Assembly (NCBI GenBank): GCA_019038745.1
Contig: JAHOYV010000011.1
Location: 1 to 43,631, forward strand
From: Gemmatimonadales bacterium
GTDB taxonomy: Bacteria; Krumholzibacteriota; Krumholzibacteriia; LZORAL124-64-63
Direction of reading: 5' to 3'
DNA length: 43,631 bases
Within the stretch, counting starts at the first letter, position 1; each line of letters opens with the position of its first letter. The notes below the pieces were generated by a model, which saw only the letters and a program-made list of their open reading frames with translations, was not told where the DNA came from and did not search any database. Shown here one piece after another: positions 7,389 to 15,445 of this stretch. A program made the translations under genes and the position numbers.

Positions 7389-7507
7389 ACCCCGATAACT
7401 TTAGAATTTGAAACTGGACTTGCCTGCCTTTATCGACATCTAGAATGTGCTACAAATGTGCACCCGAGAGGTGTTAGCTATCCGAGAGTGTCGTTGTTTC
7501 CACGTCC

Positions 7508-7552
7508 TTAACCGCAACTGGGACAAGGCGGACGGGTTAAATGGCAACGACA
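7508..7552 (-). repeat. Repeat B, solo IS 5' end
   Basis: The minus strand starts TGTCGTTGCCATTTAACCC at 7552 and continues with GTCCGCCTTGTCC and GTTGCGGTTA, as in 2176-2227. It lies 20 nt after the stop of the minus-strand SUMF1-like gene. An inverted GAGAGTGTCGTTG at about 7483-7495 pairs with its outer edge. Confidence 0.65.
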
Positions 7553-7571
7553 CACTCTCCTCAATACTTCA

Positions 7572-8348
7572 TCACTTATCGTCTCCAATATCTTTTGCGC
7601 ATCGGAAGCCGACAGCATAATCGCGCCAGTTGCCTGGCAAGCCCTTTCGATAATAGACTCTTTTACACATCGCCCCAGAATGCCAGCTCCCGCTTCTTAT
7701 TACCCTGCTACTTCCCCCCTCCGGCCCTGTGGGATTGTCAGAAGGGCTTGTCTTATAGTAATCTTCAGCAAAGCGATCAGAGACCCACTCCCAGACATTA
7801 CCTCCCATGTCATAGAGCCCATATCCATTCGGTTCATATTTTCCAACCGGATCGATAAGGTTTCTCCAGCCCGTAGCGCCCTGCTTTGCTTTTTCTTTCG
7901 TCCATTTGTCGCCGTTTGGAAAATTCTGGTCGATCAGTCCGCCCCGAGCCGCATGTTCCCATTCTGCTTCTGTCGGCAATCTTTTCTCTACCCATTCCGC
8001 GTACTTATTCGCGCTCCCCCAGCTTACTCCGATCACGGGATAGCCTGAATAATCCTTTCCGCTCCTGAAAATATCTGTATTCCAGAATTCAGGAAGATCA
8101 TGACCGGTCGCTTCGCAAAAGAGAAGAAACTCGCCGTTTGTGACCTCGTGTTTATCCATGAAAAATGAATCGACTTTTACCTTATGCGCCGGGCTGAAAG
8201 AACGTCCCTTTTCAGAATCCTTCCCCATCATGAATTCTCCCGATGGAATAAGAACCATCGAAGAGTCTCTCGGTGACATTTCCTGTCCTGTCGCCGGTAA
8301 TCCGATCACCAAAACAGTAAGGATGGAACAGATCATTCTTATTATCAT
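7572..8348 (-). CDS. Exported SUMF1/formylglycine-generating-enzyme-like protein
   Basis: The 258-residue product has a signal peptide (MIIRMICSILTVLVIGLPATG). A full SUMF1-type C-lectin-like fold follows: MVLIPSGEFMMG, DKHEVTNGEF, RLPTEAEWEHAARGG, GLYDMGGNVWEWVSDRF, RVIRSGSW and VGFRCAKD. In true formylglycine-generating enzymes two cysteines lie shortly after the RGGSF motif. Here the first is Ser (RSGSWHS) and a single Cys follows (AMCKRV). Oxidation of a sulfatase cysteine is therefore unlikely, and a binding or other accessory role is more probable. No sulfatase gene is near. ATG 8348 is preferred over GTG 8378 because it has AGAGAA upstream and starts the signal peptide. Its promoter must lie in IS-derived DNA (8349-8410). 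Confidence 0.85.
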   Translation of the reverse strand: MIIRMICSILTVLVIGLPATGQEMSPRDSSMVLIPSGEFMMGKDSEKGRSFSPAHKVKVDSFFMDKHEVTNGEFLLFCEATGHDLPEFWNTDIFRSGKDYSGYPVIGVSWGSANKYAEWVEKRLPTEAEWEHAARGGLIDQNFPNGDKWTKEKAKQGATGWRNLIDPVGKYEPNGYGLYDMGGNVWEWVSDRFAEDYYKTSPSDNPTGPEGGSSRVIRSGSWHSGAMCKRVYYRKGLPGNWRDYAVGFRCAKDIGDDK

Positions 8349-8383
8349 TTCTCTTTGTCTGCCTTTCTTCTCAGCCACATTAC

Positions 8384-8406
8384 TTGCCCCTAGTCAAAAC
8401 CCCACC
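8384..8406 (+). repeat. Repeat A-like end beside IS remnant 3
   Basis: CCCCTAGTCAAAACCCC matches the inward-read right terminus of repeat A (TGTGCCTAGTCAAAACTCC) at 16 of 19 positions. It links repeat A with the integrase-type IS whose remnant follows. Confidence 0.5.
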
Positions 8407-8540
8407 CAAAACCACGCGACCTGATTGGCCGCCTCGATTACGCCGGGTTTCCAACGCCAGCTTTACAAAATACTTCCCCCCGGGGGATGTGCCCGCAGTA
8501 TACCGCGATATCCTGCAAGAAGTCCAACCCAGCACCCAGC

Positions 8541-8731
8541 CCAGGATACACCACACGCTCGCAGTAACCGTTCTGCCAGGGCCCGACCTCGCAGTAATAA
8601 TTTTCTCTTCGACGCCCAACAGATGAAGCGCATACCGAACTTCATGACCATAGATATTGTCACGACCCCTGATAATGAAGCGCCTGGATCAGTTGTCTGG
8701 CGGTCCATTCGGCAGTTGGGTGTTGCGTGAT
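8541..8731 (-). pseudogene. Integrase-type transposase, remnant 3 (catalytic core fragment)
   Basis: On the minus strand, pieces of the core that remnants 1 and 2 lack are readable across three frames. ITQHPTAEWTARQLIQA starts at 8731, then FIIRGRDNIYGHEVRYALHL and LGVEEKIITARSG, then GPWQNGYCER. The family normally reads IRDRD at the second catalytic Asp and SPWQN before the Glu. Here the first Asp of IRDRD is Gly, and at least two frameshifts and a gap are present. Downstream to 8410 the reading is degenerate. At its 5' edge the fragment runs straight into a DUF4143 fragment on the other strand, so an insertion or rearrangement joined them. Confidence 0.7.
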
Positions 8732-9133
8732 GTGGGCCGTCTTTTTCCCGGTTTGAACCAGGAAAAGTTTCGGGTCTTTGCCCGAATGCTCGGTGGATTG
8801 TCAGGGCAAACAGTGAACCAGGCCGAGGTCGCCCGGGCCCTTGGTGTATCACCTCCGACTGTTCGGGATTATTTCGAAATCGCTCGGGGTTCTTTTCTCT
8901 GGCGGCAACTACCAGCCTTCATCCGGAACATGACCAAGCGGGCCGCCAAACACCCCAAGGGATATCTTCGCGACAGCGGTCTGGGGCATCACGCATTGAG
9001 GATTCCTGATGTCACGGCACTATTGTCCCATCCCCAGGCCGGTACTTCCGGGGAGGGGTTAGTTGTTGAGGAACTATGTCGTCAACTGGTATTCCCGTTC
9101 GGTTTTTGTAGAAGCTTCGGACTCTCAGAGTAA
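8729..9133 (+). pseudogene. DUF4143-domain fragment of an AAA-type ATPase
   Basis: The reading frame gives LRDVGRLFPGLNQEKFRVF, ARMLGGLSGQTVNQAEVARA, LGVSPPTVRDYFEIARGSF and RDSGLGHHALRIPDVTALL, ending near GLVVEELCRQL. This is the middle of the C-terminal DUF4143 region found in AAA ATPases such as those with an N-terminal Walker box. The ATPase half is absent upstream, replaced by IS remnant 3. The last part departs from the family after VFPFGF. It has no start signal and is almost certainly non-functional. It shows that an ATPase gene once stood here or was carried in by the IS. Confidence 0.75.
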
Positions 9134-9468
9134 GTTCCCCTCCGCGTCTCATCCGAGGAGCCAAATTTTTTGGTTGTGCCTTTGAAATTGTGTCTATCGT
9201 CTACCCGTTGCCGGTCAGCGGGGAATCTCCTGGAAGCCAAGTAGACGTACTTCAAGGAATGTTCCCGTGAATTTGGGGAAAGCTTACGACCCCATAACCG
9301 ATTTAGCCTCTGCCATAGCCTTTATCTTGATAGATGGTAAAAAGTTAACTTTGAAGGAAAAAACCATAAATGCCTAATGATGACTGTAATCATATCCGAT
9401 ATGGAAATAACAGAAAATTTTCACCTTTGGCTGACAAAAACATGAACAAAGACCAGTGAGGTTTGGAA
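9134..9468. other. Intergenic, 335 bp without recognised gene
   Basis: The first 35 bp (AGTTCCCCTCCGCGTCTC onward) resemble 2909-2945, a third low-copy repeat. CATATC-C-GATATG near 9394 is a short perfect palindrome. TTGATAGAT near 9330 could be a -10 but lies about 130 nt from the next start. Nothing else was seen. Confidence 0.4.
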
Positions 9469-10470
9469 ATGAAGATTAGAGCTTTGCTTTCGTTATTATC
9501 ATTTGCAGTCATTTTGGCTTTTGGAGGCTGTTCGGATGATTCTACAACAGATCCCATTGTAACTTCACCTGAAACTCTTGACATTGCAATATTCGAAGCT
9601 TCAAAGGACATTGCTCCGTCTTTTGCTGATTCTGAAACCAAAGCCGCCTGGGATTTAAATGGGCACATGTTTGGCTTATACCACAAACTGCGAGCCTATG
9701 ACGATGCCATCCACCAGGGCGTCATTGGTATGGACAATTTTTTCAAATCCCTCCACACCATGGAAGAAGATCTGTTCGAGGCTATGCAGTATGCCGAAGC
9801 AATTGATCCTACAGTTATTGAAGAGCCCTACGAATTTGGAAATTCCGATACTTATGAGTTTGCGGCCAATGTTGATTTTGCGGAGGAAGATGGCACAACT
9901 GATCAATACTCATTTGCTTACAGGCTCGATGGAGATGCCATTCATTTCCTGGTTATTTATCGCCAAGAGCAGAGTGAACCTGAAAATAAAGTAGAAATAT
10001 GTCAGTTCCAAGGTATTCTCAATCCTGAATCTGGTGATCTCGAATTAAAAATTGTTAGCTTTGTAGATTATGTTGACGATGAATATTATTGCTCGGTTCT
10101 CAATGAAATTTCCGGCAATACCGAAACACATGAATTCCAATTGCGCATGGCAACTTCCGGAAGCGGGGGTTTAGACGCAACGATCGTCGGCAAGGGCATT
10201 TCTAGTGGAGAAGAGTCCTATTTCCTAATCAAAATGGATATTGTTGATGATATGGGTACTGATTTGGGCGATCGTTATTTTGTTTTCCCATCGGGTGCAG
10301 ACGAGGCCTTCATCAGGGCCATGGATACAGACGGGTTGGCTTATGCTGATCTTCCTGATTCTGTGAATGATTTTGCGGAGGACGTTCAGGCCCTGGAATT
10401 TTATGTTGAGGAGGATTTGCCTACCAGCCAATCCGAATTTAACGGTGGTAATACCATTTTAGTATTCTAG
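9469..10470 (+). CDS. Lipoprotein of unknown function
   Basis: The 333-residue product begins with a lipoprotein signal (LSFAVILAFGGC, lipobox FGGC) followed by an acidic SDDSTTDP linker typical of surface or outer-membrane lipoproteins. The body is acidic and mixed, with an N-terminal helical region (about residues 40-110) and then beta-rich repeats. I do not recognise a domain. ATG 9469 has GAGG at 9458-9461 upstream and is preferred to TTG 9463. The gene is AT-richer than its neighbours. It is closed by a long hairpin at 10499. Confidence 0.75.
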   Translation: MKIRALLSLLSFAVILAFGGCSDDSTTDPIVTSPETLDIAIFEASKDIAPSFADSETKAAWDLNGHMFGLYHKLRAYDDAIHQGVIGMDNFFKSLHTMEEDLFEAMQYAEAIDPTVIEEPYEFGNSDTYEFAANVDFAEEDGTTDQYSFAYRLDGDAIHFLVIYRQEQSEPENKVEICQFQGILNPESGDLELKIVSFVDYVDDEYYCSVLNEISGNTETHEFQLRMATSGSGGLDATIVGKGISSGEESYFLIKMDIVDDMGTDLGDRYFVFPSGADEAFIRAMDTDGLAYADLPDSVNDFAEDVQALEFYVEEDLPTSQSEFNGGNTILVF

Positions 10471-10498
10471 GTTGCCAGGATTTAAAATACTATCGCTT

Positions 10499-10530
10499 GC
10501 ATGAGGCAGGGCTTTTGCTCTGCCTCATGC
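10499..10530. terminator. 14-bp hairpin between convergent genes
   Basis: GCATGAGGCAGGGC, loop TTTT, GCTCTGCCTCATGC, with one G-T pair. It lies between the lipoprotein gene and the minus-strand gene ending at 10590 and may serve both. Confidence 0.75.
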
Positions 10531-10589
10531 ATTGATGACAAGATGAAACCAAGGGCTACTCCGGGCTAAATAATCCAGGCGCCTTCCGC

Positions 10590-10997
10590 TCACTTGAGAG
10601 GAACATCCCAGGCAACCGCCACATAAAGTGGATTGGGAGCTTTCCTGGCCCGTACGGCGACGCGTCGGAGAGTGGTATCGCCTGCAGCAGGGTTGGTGTC
10701 CACCTGGACCTGAACGTTGCCCTTGCCCTGTCCGTTGGTGGTGAGTGTCGCGATATCCTCGTAGATATCCGTGCTTCCGTCTTCATACCGCACGCGAACG
10801 CTCACCGAGAATTCCTCGTTGGGAAGACCGTTTTCCACATGCGCCACGGCAATGACAATCCCGCTGCCGGCCGTATTGATCACAGCCCAGCCCACATCCG
10901 GGTCGAACGGAACCCGGACGGATCCTTTGCCTTCCGCAAGCGCGTGGGTCGCCACGGCGACGAAGAGCAACATCGTGATGATCATCAACTTCTTCAT
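10590..10997 (-). CDS. Small secreted beta-rich protein, unknown
   Basis: The 135-residue product has a signal peptide (KKLMIITMLLFVAVATHALA) and a mature part of alternating strands (GSVRVPFDPDVGWAVIN, EEFSVSVRVRYEDGS). This suggests a compact Ig-like or jelly-roll domain. There are no cysteines and no catalytic motif. It lies 61 nt after the arylsulfotransferase-like gene on the same strand and may be co-transcribed. Function unknown. Confidence 0.65.
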   Translation of the reverse strand: MKKLMIITMLLFVAVATHALAEGKGSVRVPFDPDVGWAVINTAGSGIVIAVAHVENGLPNEEFSVSVRVRYEDGSTDIYEDIATLTTNGQGKGNVQVQVDTNPAAGDTTLRRVAVRARKAPNPLYVAVAWDVPLK

Positions 10998-11058
10998 GAT
11001 CAGTCCCCCTTTACTGGTGACTCAAGATCCAAGAACGAACAAAGTTTCACGTCGGGCT

Positions 11059-12576
11059 TCATCTCACCAGGGAAATTTTCCGCGCCTCGGCATCATCGCC
11101 GGTTTCCATTTGCACCAGATAGGTGCCCGACGGCACGGTTCGGCCCTCATCATTCCGTCCCGCCCATTTCACGGAGTAGATCCCGGGTTCGTAGATCTGG
11201 TCGGTGAGGGTTGCAATTCTCCCACCGGCCACGTCAAACACCGAGACGGTGACTCGCTGCGTGTTCTCCACGGCGAACCCGATCGTTGTGACAGGATTGA
11301 ACGGGTTGGGGTGGTTGCCCATCAAGCGCACCGCCGCCGGAGTTTCCGGAGACGCCGACACCGGTTCCCAATAACGCGGCGCTCGGTGAATGGGAGCGCC
11401 GCCCAGATATACCCAAACAATGGTGCCGTCCGGATTCACTTCGAAGACCCGGCCCTCCGTTCCCTCGCAGATAACGGTAGTGCCGTTTGGCATCCGGTAG
11501 GCGCCGCCCAGGGTGCTGGACAGAAACCCGTAAACGTCGCCGTATCTCCATGCCGCCGACGCCGGACCGAACGGTAGGTTCGGCTCAATGAGGTACGCGC
11601 CCGGTTCGGATTGCGGGGGCAGGATCTCCTCGACACTCGAAAGGTCGACCGCGGTGTTCGGGTTGTCGCCGTTGTTGAAGACCATGATGTTGCCCGCGCC
11701 CGGCAGACTCTCGTCGATCCACACAACGCCGTGCGCGCCCCAGAGAACTTGGTCGTTGGCATCGCCCCGTCCGTAGGTCTGTGGGTTGCCCCAGCGGTAG
11801 AGAATGTCTCCGCCGCGACCCCAGCGGCCTCCCGTATGTCCGGCAGCCTCGGCTGTGGACGTGCTGTGGTCGATGACGTAGACCTCGCTGATGTTCCGAG
11901 CGGAAAACACGATCTGATCCAGTTCCTCGTTGTAGTCGACGGCGTTGGCGTGCAGCCAGGTGCCGGCCGGCACGTCGCCGAAGTTGATGTCGATCAGTTC
12001 GGGATGATCCGCGATGACGCCATAGTTGTCCTTGGTCGGGTCGGCTTCCTGGACCAGGTGGTCCCAGGCGCTCCATTGCCAGACTACGTTGCCGCCGGTA
12101 AGTCCTACCGGCTCAATCTCCACGATGTAGGTAACCTTCATGTCGTTGATGAGCTCCTGGCGGCCGGCCTCGATAGCCTCGGCGATGCTGTGCCTCTCCC
12201 AGGCGAGCAACAATACGTTACCGTTCGGCATCGGTTCGATGTCGTGATGTTGCAGATACTGGTTATCCGGGTCGTCGAAGAGAAAGTCCCAGATCACCGT
12301 ATCGTCGGCGTCGATGCGCTGGATGCGGCCGCCACGGCCTTCGGCCAGGGGAACGTAGCAGGGGCGCAGCACCGAACTGTCGGGCAACATGTAGGCCAGT
12401 TCGGTGGGCACGGTGGCCCCGTGCCAGGTCTTGACCACGTTGAAGTCCATGTCGACAAGATAGCTGTCGGCGGTTGTGCGCAGTGAAATGATGGTCAGGC
12501 CGGGATAGGGGCCCTGGGCAAGGGCTGGACAGGCGAACAGCACGAACAACAACGTATATGCGATCAACGATCTCAT
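11059..12576 (-). CDS. Secreted arylsulfotransferase-like protein with PNPFNP C-terminal domain
   Basis: The 505-residue product has a signal peptide (LIAYTLLFVLFACPALA). A propeller of the arylsulfotransferase (ASST) type follows, with repeated NGN-containing blades: YLQHHDIEPMPNGNVLLLAW, WGAHGVVWIDE, GAYRMPNGTTVICEGTEGRVFEVNPDG. ASST enzymes move sulfate between phenols through a catalytic histidine. HHD and AHG histidines are present here, but I cannot say which would be catalytic. The last 85 residues are the FlgD-like sorting domain: NHPNPFNPVTTIGF, VFDVAGG, WAGRNDEGRTVPSGTYLVQM. So the protein is probably sent to the cell surface. A minus-strand extended -10 lies at 12667. The gene at 10590 follows. 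Confidence 0.8.
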   Translation of the reverse strand: MRSLIAYTLLFVLFACPALAQGPYPGLTIISLRTTADSYLVDMDFNVVKTWHGATVPTELAYMLPDSSVLRPCYVPLAEGRGGRIQRIDADDTVIWDFLFDDPDNQYLQHHDIEPMPNGNVLLLAWERHSIAEAIEAGRQELINDMKVTYIVEIEPVGLTGGNVVWQWSAWDHLVQEADPTKDNYGVIADHPELIDINFGDVPAGTWLHANAVDYNEELDQIVFSARNISEVYVIDHSTSTAEAAGHTGGRWGRGGDILYRWGNPQTYGRGDANDQVLWGAHGVVWIDESLPGAGNIMVFNNGDNPNTAVDLSSVEEILPPQSEPGAYLIEPNLPFGPASAAWRYGDVYGFLSSTLGGAYRMPNGTTVICEGTEGRVFEVNPDGTIVWVYLGGAPIHRAPRYWEPVSASPETPAAVRLMGNHPNPFNPVTTIGFAVENTQRVTVSVFDVAGGRIATLTDQIYEPGIYSVKWAGRNDEGRTVPSGTYLVQMETGDDAEARKISLVR

Positions 12577-12666
12577 GGTCGACCCCTTCTCTTGGAGGAC
12601 TCCGGCGATACGCTGAATGGTGCGGGTGGCCGGGGTGGACGATCAGCGCCGATGGTTACAAGTTAT

Positions 12667-12675
12667 AGTATAGCA
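12667..12675 (-). promoter_or_regulatory. Extended -10 promoter of the ASST-like gene
   Basis: On the minus strand the sequence is TGCTATACT, about 90 nt before the ATG at 12576. Confidence 0.45.
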
Positions 12676-12754
12676 CATCCTGTATGCCGTCCATTCGCGG
12701 ACGGCTCCATTGCCAGGCCAAGATGGCTGGCCCATGTGCGAAGTCCGACCGGTG

Positions 12755-12763
12755 TGATATATT
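12755..12763 (+). promoter_or_regulatory. Extended -10 promoter of cvfB
   Basis: TGATATATT lies 80 nt before ATG 12844, divergent from the promoter at 12667. The intervening 80 bp could hold shared regulation. Confidence 0.45.
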
Positions 12764-12843
12764 GGATCCTGGTTCGCGCAAGAACGGGGCAAAGCTAAGT
12801 TCCCCTTCCCTTGGGGCACATTCGAAGAAGGGCATAATCTGCC

Positions 12844-13719
12844 ATGTTGAGAATCGGACAGTTCAATAATCTGGCGGTCATCAAAGAGGTCGATTTCGGT
12901 TTCTACCTCGATAGCGAAGACGAGCAGTGGGGCGACATCCTGTTGCCCTACAACGCGGCGCCAAAAGACTGCTCTGTCTACGATAATCTCGACGTCTTCA
13001 TCCATTTCGACTCTGAAGACCGGATCATCGCCACCACTAAACGGCCCCACGCAATGGTCGGCCAGTTCAATCTGCTGCGAGTCTCCGCAGTGGAGAGAGT
13101 CGGCGCCTTCATGGACTGGGGTTTGCCCAAGGACCTGTTGGTACCCTTTGGCGAGCAGAAAATACGGTTGCAGGCTGACCGCTCCTACATCGTCTATGTC
13201 TTCATCGACGAAGGCACTGGCCGGATCGTCGGCTCAACCCGCATCAACAAATTCATCGACCAGGTGCCGGCCGACTATGAAGTGGGTCAAATGGTGGAAC
13301 TGCTCATTGCGCGCGAAACGGAGCTGGGGTACACCGCCATCATCAACGATGCCCACTGGGGTTTCCTCTATCACAATGAAATCTTCAAGGACCTGCGCAT
13401 CGGCAAAAAGATCAGGGGCTATATCCAGAAGATGCGGGACGATGGCAAGATCGATTTGTCCCTTACGTCTGCCGGGTATGAAAAAGTGGGTGGCATCGCC
13501 GAGACGATTCTCAACCAACTGGCAAGAAACAACGGCTTCCTGCCCCTCACGGCCAAGACCTCGCCCGAGGAACTGTCGGACCGTTTTGGCGTGAGCAAGA
13601 AGAACTACAAGAAAGCGCTCGGAGCCCTCTACAAGAAGCGTTTAATTTCCATAGATCCTGACGGCATTAGACTTTTGCCCCCTCCGCCATCCGAAGGAAA
13701 ACCTGATGACCTGCAATGA
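12844..13719 (+). CDS. cvfB: CvfB-family S1-type RNA-binding protein
   Basis: The 291-residue product follows the CvfB/YitL plan. The N-terminus (LRIGQFNNLAVIKEVDFGFY) starts a first S1-like barrel. A second begins at RVSAVERVGAFMDWGLPKDL and a third at VELLIARETELGYTAIIND. The C-terminal 60 residues are a winged helix (FGVSKKNYKKALGALYKKR). CvfB proteins bind RNA and affect virulence factor expression in Staphylococcus; a general RNA role is assumed elsewhere. Full length for the family. Its last 14 nt overlap the DUF1456 gene, so the two are translationally linked. Confidence 0.88.
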   Translation: MLRIGQFNNLAVIKEVDFGFYLDSEDEQWGDILLPYNAAPKDCSVYDNLDVFIHFDSEDRIIATTKRPHAMVGQFNLLRVSAVERVGAFMDWGLPKDLLVPFGEQKIRLQADRSYIVYVFIDEGTGRIVGSTRINKFIDQVPADYEVGQMVELLIARETELGYTAIINDAHWGFLYHNEIFKDLRIGKKIRGYIQKMRDDGKIDLSLTSAGYEKVGGIAETILNQLARNNGFLPLTAKTSPEELSDRFGVSKKNYKKALGALYKKRLISIDPDGIRLLPPPPSEGKPDDLQ

Positions 13720-14167
13720 CGTTCTGGGCCGCCTGCGCTACATATTCGACTATGGTGATGCCGAGATGGTGGCCGTTTTTGCCGCCGCCGATTACGCCGC
13801 TACCGAAGAACAGGTGAGACATTGGCTGCTCGACGAGGAGAACCCGCTCTTTGCGAAGCTTTTCGACCGGGAGTTGGCAGCTTTTCTCAACGGATTGATC
13901 AACCACAAGCGGGGCAAACGGCCGGGGCCGCCACCGGCTCTCGAGAATCGGCTGACCAACAATCTTATCGCCACCAAGTTGAAGATCGCCCTGAATCTGA
14001 AGGGCGACGACATGATTCGAATCCTGGCCCTGGCCGATTTTAAACTCAGCAATCACGAACTGAGCGCCTTTTTTCGGAAACCGGGACACAAACACTTCCG
14101 AAAAATGAATGATCAGGTCATGAGGAATTTTCTGCAGGGGCTGCAACTACAATTCCGGCCAAAGTGA
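13706..14167 (+). CDS. DUF1456 family protein (YehS-like)
   Basis: The 153-residue product has the two-repeat DUF1456 pattern. The first half is MTCNDVLGRLRYIFDYGD through EEQVRHWLLDEE. The second is LTNNLIATKLKIALNLKGDD through DFKLSNHELSAFFRKPGHK. Each repeat has the N-D/L-R or N-L-K start followed by a helix bundle. The function of the family is unknown. Start ATG 13706 lies within the end of cvfB. The shared unit suggests a joint RNA- or translation-related role, which is inference. Confidence 0.85.
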   Translation: MTCNDVLGRLRYIFDYGDAEMVAVFAAADYAATEEQVRHWLLDEENPLFAKLFDRELAAFLNGLINHKRGKRPGPPPALENRLTNNLIATKLKIALNLKGDDMIRILALADFKLSNHELSAFFRKPGHKHFRKMNDQVMRNFLQGLQLQFRPK

Positions 14168-14219
14168 GGTCGCTCCATATCAGCGAAACATGGCCTTCAG
14201 CGAGGACCACGTCTCTCGC

Positions 14220-14247
14220 TGTCCCTTCCATTTAATCCATCCGAGCT
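14220..14247 (+). repeat. Repeat B, solo end after DUF1456 gene
   Basis: TGTCCCTTCCATTTAATCC followed by ATCCGAGC, the best-preserved single copy of the family, 52 nt after the stop and in sense orientation. Confidence 0.7.
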
Positions 14248-14340
14248 CGTCGGTTGATCTGTGTCCAAACTCTCGCTCGCCCAGCGGGGGAGGTGGGGAT
14301 GGATTTTGCTTTCAGCAAACAACCGGTCAGCTACAGGGAT

Positions 14341-14448
14341 TTACTTGTTCTTCTTTTCCTTTTTTATTTTTCGTTTTTCCTTGGCAGTATGCTGGGCCGT
14401 TTTCTGCTGTTCCCTTTTTCCCTTGTCTTTACTTCCCTTGTCACCCAT
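14341..14448 (-). CDS. Small lysine-rich protein (35 aa)
   Basis: The start at 14448 is fixed by a perfect AAGGAGG seven nt upstream. The product is extremely basic: it opens MGDKGSKDKGKREQQKTAQ and ends EKRKIKKEKKNK, with about a third Lys. It has no hydrophobic core and would be disordered. Short proteins of this composition occur widely in Gram-negative genomes, and I know of no assigned role. RNA or ribosome contact is a guess. An extended -10 lies at 14496. Confidence 0.75.
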   Translation of the reverse strand: MGDKGSKDKGKREQQKTAQHTAKEKRKIKKEKKNK

Positions 14449-14495
14449 GTCTGTTCCTCCTTGCTTGGTAATGCGTTGCTGATCTGATTCCACCG

Positions 14496-14504
14496 ATAGT
14501 ACCA
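14496..14504 (-). promoter_or_regulatory. Extended -10 promoter of the Lys-rich gene
   Basis: The minus-strand sequence is TGGTACTAT, 48 nt upstream of the ATG at 14448. Confidence 0.45.
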
Positions 14505-14569
14505 CATCCAGAGTTGTGGACTTGCCTTCTTTTCTCAAATATTTCGAATGTACTGGCAGTCACTCCGTC

Positions 14570-15280
14570 CTAATCGGGCGAGTTTACCAGTCCCAGGACC
14601 GCCGCCGGCACCGGAGCTTCGAACACCATACGCCGGCCATTGTGGGGATGAGGGAAGGAAAGGGTTCGGGCATGCAGCGCCATCCGCGCGACTCGGTCGC
14701 GTTTCTTTCCATACTTCGTATCGCCCGCGATGGGATGTCCGGCCTCGGCGAGATGGACACGGATCTGGTTCTTCCGCCCGGTCAGTAGCTTGATATCCAA
14801 CAGGCTGAAGCGGGGCGTTTCCTTGACGACATGATAGAGCGTTTCGGACCATTTTCCCTTGGCTGCATCGTGGGTGGAATGAACGAACTGGTTGTCGTTC
14901 TCTGCCAGATAGCTGGCGAATTTGCCGTTCTTCTGGTCGAGACTTCCATGCACGACGGCGGTGTAGTGTTTCTCTACGGCCTTCCAGTTTCCCTTGAGCT
15001 TCTGCTGGACGGCCTCGCTTTTGGCGAAGATGAGCAGACCAGAGGTTTCACGATCGAGGCGGTGGACGGTATAGGCACGTATCCAAGATCGGCTGCTTCC
15101 TTTGCGCAGATAGCTTGTGAGCATTTGTTCGGCAGTCGCGTTTCTGTCTCCTTTGTAGCTCATCGTCAGTAGACCTGGGTCTTTGCAGATTACGAGGAGG
15201 TCTTGGTCCTCGTGGAGGATTTGGAAGCGGCCGCGGCTGCTGCGGCTTGGTGTTTTTCGTTTGCTGTTCATGGGGTACAT
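14570..15280 (-). CDS. RluA-family pseudouridine synthase
   Basis: The product (236 residues from ATG 15280) isomerises a uridine in RNA. The signature HRLDRETSGLLIFAKS is complete with the catalytic Asp at about residue 76. KHYTAVVHG, LLTGRKNQIRVHL and HPIAGDTKYG complete the core. There is no S4 domain, so it belongs with short RluA/RluC-like enzymes. The precise target (rRNA or tRNA) cannot be told. Start choice between 15280 and 15271 is open, as no good ribosome binding site is visible. It is divergent from the lipoprotein gene at 15446. Confidence 0.88.
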   Translation of the reverse strand: MYPMNSKRKTPSRSSRGRFQILHEDQDLLVICKDPGLLTMSYKGDRNATAEQMLTSYLRKGSSRSWIRAYTVHRLDRETSGLLIFAKSEAVQQKLKGNWKAVEKHYTAVVHGSLDQKNGKFASYLAENDNQFVHSTHDAAKGKWSETLYHVVKETPRFSLLDIKLLTGRKNQIRVHLAEAGHPIAGDTKYGKKRDRVARMALHARTLSFPHPHNGRRMVFEAPVPAAVLGLVNSPD

Positions 15281-15355
15281 CGTATACGCCCGGTGGGCTG
15301 AGTTCAACTGTGGACAACTCAGAATCACGGATGACCCTACCAGGTCTTACTTAGT

Positions 15356-15384
15356 TTGACAATGCTCTATCATCTTGATAGAAT
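15356..15384 (+). promoter_or_regulatory. Sigma70-type promoter TTGACA-17-TAGAAT
   Basis: TTGACA at 15356-15361 and TAGAAT at 15379-15384 are separated by exactly 17 bp, with an extended TG. It is the best promoter in the window, 62 nt before the lipoprotein start. Confidence 0.75.
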
Positions 15385-15445
15385 CGCCCGAGCTTCGATC
15401 GGAACGCAATCCGGTAATCGGCCCGACGACATGGGGGCGGATAAA

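Noticed and set aside
7572..8348. True formylglycine-generating enzyme or EgtB
   Set aside because: The copper-binding cysteine pair is not complete, and the EgtB DinB domain is absent.
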